Below are positions 54,827 through 56,167 of a DNA stretch of 56,167 nucleotides, in pieces. Source of the DNA: Carthagonibacter sp032251515 (GTDB lineage: Bacteria; Gemmatimonadota; Gemmatimonadetes; Palauibacterales; Palauibacteraceae). Below the pieces are notes generated by a model. That model was not told the DNA's origin and ran no database searches. It saw only the letters and a program-made list of their open reading frames with translations. The position numbers and the translations under genes were made by a program. The stretch spans positions 1 through 56,167 of the forward strand of contig JAVVDU010000014.1 in the NCBI GenBank assembly GCA_032251515.1, read 5' to 3'. How positions within the stretch are numbered: position 1 is the first letter of the stretch; the number at the start of each line of letters is the position of its first letter.

Positions 54827-55047
54827 GAGGCCGGGCGGCGGTCCGCGGCGGCGGTGTACTGCGGCCACAGGCGGCGCGGGGGGCAGGGGAGGACGGAGAC
54901 GGCCCCTGACCGATCGAGCTAGGCCGATCGGGTGATGTGGGACGGCGAGTCGACCCCGATATTGAAGGGAGGGACACGGGGCTCGGCCGCCGGCGGACCG
55001 GGCGACGCCAGGGGAGCCGATCGAGGCTTCCGGAAAGGAAGGCAGAG

Positions 55048-55278
55048 ATGAGGACGATCCGTTGGCTGTGCGGACTGATCGCGGTCGTCTCCGCGATCTC
55101 GCTGGCTCCTTCGAGGACGGACGCGATGCAGTGGGATCCGTGTAATGAGTGTGCGCCTTCAATCCCGGTTCAACCGGGGTGCGATGGTTATGAAGGTGGC
55201 AACATCGCCTATTGTCCGCTGATCGGCTGCGGAATGAGCGAGTGCATCTATGTATGTGACGACTGTAGAGTCGGCTGA
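55048..55278 (+). CDS. Small exported cysteine-rich protein
   Basis: Unrecognised 76-residue protein. Residues 1-26 form a signal peptide (LCGLIAVVSAISLAPSRTDA), so the mature product is about 50 residues with eight cysteines, including CNEC, CPLIGC, CIYVC and DDC, enough for four disulfides or a metal site. AAAGGAAGG precedes the ATG. By my count the gene is 58 percent GC, far below its neighbours, which hints at recent acquisition or unusual selection. A DsbA-like ORF follows downstream. Possible roles are a secreted toxin-like peptide, an inhibitor or a structural surface peptide; none is shown. Confidence 0.65.
   Translation: MRTIRWLCGLIAVVSAISLAPSRTDAMQWDPCNECAPSIPVQPGCDGYEGGNIAYCPLIGCGMSECIYVCDDCRVG
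55164..55178. repeat. 15-base palindrome inside the Cys-rich gene
   Basis: CCCGGTT-C-AACCGGG is a perfect inverted repeat with a one-base centre within the coding sequence (Pro-Val-Gln-Pro-Gly region). It could be chance, or a protein-binding or integration site. Confidence 0.4.
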
Positions 55279-55502
55279 GAAGGCCGCTGATTGAGATCAC
55301 TCCGTGCGGCAGCCGAGACCCGTGATCCCGGGAGTGTGGTGAATCAGTCGGCGGCGCAGGGTCGACAGGCGTGTGACGAGTTGCGTCGCCGCGCAACTGA
55401 TCGGTGATACGCGCGGATCCCACATGACCCGGATGTGGGCACAGTCCGGCAGCCGGCATCGCAGCGCGGGCGCCAGCGCGTGGGGGATCGGAGGAGACGA
55501 GC
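55279..55502. other. Structured spacer with several hairpins
   Basis: 224 bases between the Cys-rich gene and the DsbA-like ORF. Perfect stems are AGTTGCG-TCGCCG-CGCAACT (55379-55398) and CCCACAT-GACCCGG-ATGTGGG (55419-55439), plus a longer-range CACTCC/GGAGTG pair (55298-55303 and 55331-55336). No coding frame was recognised. It could be a terminator plus leader, or a small RNA. Confidence 0.45.
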
Positions 55503-55895
55503 ATGGGGAGCCATAGTGAGCGGCCCGGGAGCTCGCGGCTGGAGGCGGGCGCGACGGTGGTCCTGGCGGTCGCGGCCGAATGTCCGGGGGAGCAGGGACG
55601 GTTCTGGCGCTTCCGCGACCTGCTGTTCGCGGAGGCAGCGGAGGTGAAGGCGGGCGGGTACGACTACGCCGTGCGGTTCGAGGCGCTGCCGGGTGCGGAC
55701 GCGGTAGCCTTCGAGGCATGCGTGGCGGAGGATCGTCCGGCGGGGAGGATCGAGGCGGACATGCGGGCGGCGGCGGGACTGGGGATCCGTGGGACGCCGG
55801 GGATCCTGGTGAACGAGATGCTGGTGGGCGGTGCGGTGCCGCTGGACTCGCTGCGGCGGCTTGTGGAGCAGGGCCTGGCCCGGGCAGGGCGCTGA
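55503..55895 (+). CDS. DsbA-like thioredoxin domain lacking the CXXC half
   Basis: 130-residue ORF that matches the C-terminal two thirds of DsbA-family disulfide oxidoreductases. AAECPGEQGRFWRFRDLLFA is the helical insertion start, and LGIRGTPGILVNEMLVGGAV carries the cis-proline loop. The usual N-terminal strand and CXXC active site are missing, and no signal peptide is present. Upstream DNA in all frames shows no DsbA-like remainder. GGAGGAG eight bases before the ATG is a strong ribosome site, so the short form may be made. It is either a decayed gene or a repurposed domain. Confidence 0.6.
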   Translation: MGSHSERPGSSRLEAGATVVLAVAAECPGEQGRFWRFRDLLFAEAAEVKAGGYDYAVRFEALPGADAVAFEACVAEDRPAGRIEADMRAAAGLGIRGTPGILVNEMLVGGAVPLDSLRRLVEQGLARAGR

Positions 55896-55908
55896 GGGGG
55901 GCTTCGAG

Positions 55909-56167
55909 ATGGGAACCAGCGTGGGCCTCGGATACGGAGGTCATGGTCGGATCGTCGACTCCTGCGGCAGCTGTTCGCCGCGGCGGGTGCTTCCGGTCCT
56001 GGTCCTCGGCGGGATCCTTCTCGGAGCTCCAACCGCGCTGCGCGCCCAGGTGGGGTCGTGGGAGGCACTGGAGCGGGCACGGGGTGCGCTGACGGCGGGA
56101 CAGGTCGAGGCAGGGGAGCGGGCGTACTGGTCGGGCTGCGGTGCGGGCGTGGGCGAGGCGGCGGAGG
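55909..56167 (+). CDS. Exported protein, 3' end cut by window end
   Basis: First 86 residues of an unrecognised protein. An N-terminal stretch with SCGSCSPRR precedes a hydrophobic core (VLPVLVLGGILLGAP) and a likely cleavage after ALRAQ. The mature part begins VGSWEALERARGALTAGQVE and looks helical. The ATG at 55909 is preceded by GAGGGGGG; the unusually long n-region means a downstream GTG is also possible. It stands 13 bases after the DsbA-like ORF, so it is probably co-transcribed. Confidence 0.55.
   Translation, partial: MGTSVGLGYGGHGRIVDSCGSCSPRRVLPVLVLGGILLGAPTALRAQVGSWEALERARGALTAGQVEAGERAYWSGCGAGVGEAAE

Noticed and set aside
52370..55504. 1044-residue leftward frame opposite phoD and the nucleotidyltransferase
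   Set aside because: The translation is low-complexity His/Pro/Arg-rich, and the region is explained by phoD and the nucleotidyltransferase gene.

Overview
The window is about 56 kb of very GC-rich DNA (most genes look about 70 percent GC or more) from a diderm bacterium. Signs of two membranes are TolC-type outer-membrane channels, a MlaC-like protein, an RND tripartite pump and lipoproteins. GTG and TTG starts, strong purine-rich ribosome sites and one-to-four-base start/stop overlaps are frequent. Gene content and style fit the phylum Gemmatimonadota, but that is an inference without a marker gene. There is no rRNA, tRNA, insertion sequence, phage or CRISPR array that I can support. A 100-N scaffold gap lies at 5091-5190, inside a glycosidase gene.

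Layout. Bases 1-7089, leftward: an MGH1/GH63-like glycosidase (split by the gap), an amylo-alpha-1,6-glucosidase, a glucose 1-dehydrogenase-like SDR and a GMC flavoprotein, which read as a glycan breakdown and sugar oxidation operon. 7234-8484: an MFS transporter. 8688-13093: homoserine dehydrogenase, an aldehyde dehydrogenase and an unusually long PLP enzyme of the Cys/Met family. They converge on a methionine gamma-lyase-like gene (13113-14324). 14684-17361: an OPT transporter with a small coiled-coil membrane partner, then a SnoaL-like gene. 17532-18998: a textbook TPP riboswitch and thiC. 18973-21402, leftward: M29 aminopeptidase, a DUF3568-type lipoprotein and arsM.

21480-35652 is the most coherent accessory block. 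It holds two fusions of a nucleotidyltransferase with a CDP-alcohol phosphotransferase, a Wzx-like flippase, a GMC oxidoreductase, a Gfo/Idh dehydrogenase, an internally duplicated membrane protein, a DUF3047 protein, a TolC-like channel, a MlaC-like lipid carrier and an HpnN/MMPL-like RND exporter. I read it as a candidate system for making and exporting an unknown polar or inositol-type lipid.

35766-42474 is a tightly overlapping operon: MTA/SAH deaminase, mtnA and a class II aldolase fused to a GNAT domain (together the core of a DHAP-shunt type MTA salvage route), then a VOC protein, a Tat-exported GH109-like protein and a galactokinase that apparently starts with CTG.

42496-45105 encodes an 869-residue fusion of CDGSH, mono-cluster ferredoxin, CDGSH, Rieske and a ThDP-dependent pyruvate-oxidase-like enzyme. 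It is divergent from a TetR regulator that heads an RND efflux operon (45341-52306), and an AT-rich spacer with TTGACAA repeats separates them. 52402-54826 holds divergent nucleotidyltransferase and PhoD phosphatase genes. The right end has a small exported Cys-rich protein of lower GC, a structured spacer, a DsbA-like ORF lacking its CXXC half, and the start of an exported protein cut by the window end.
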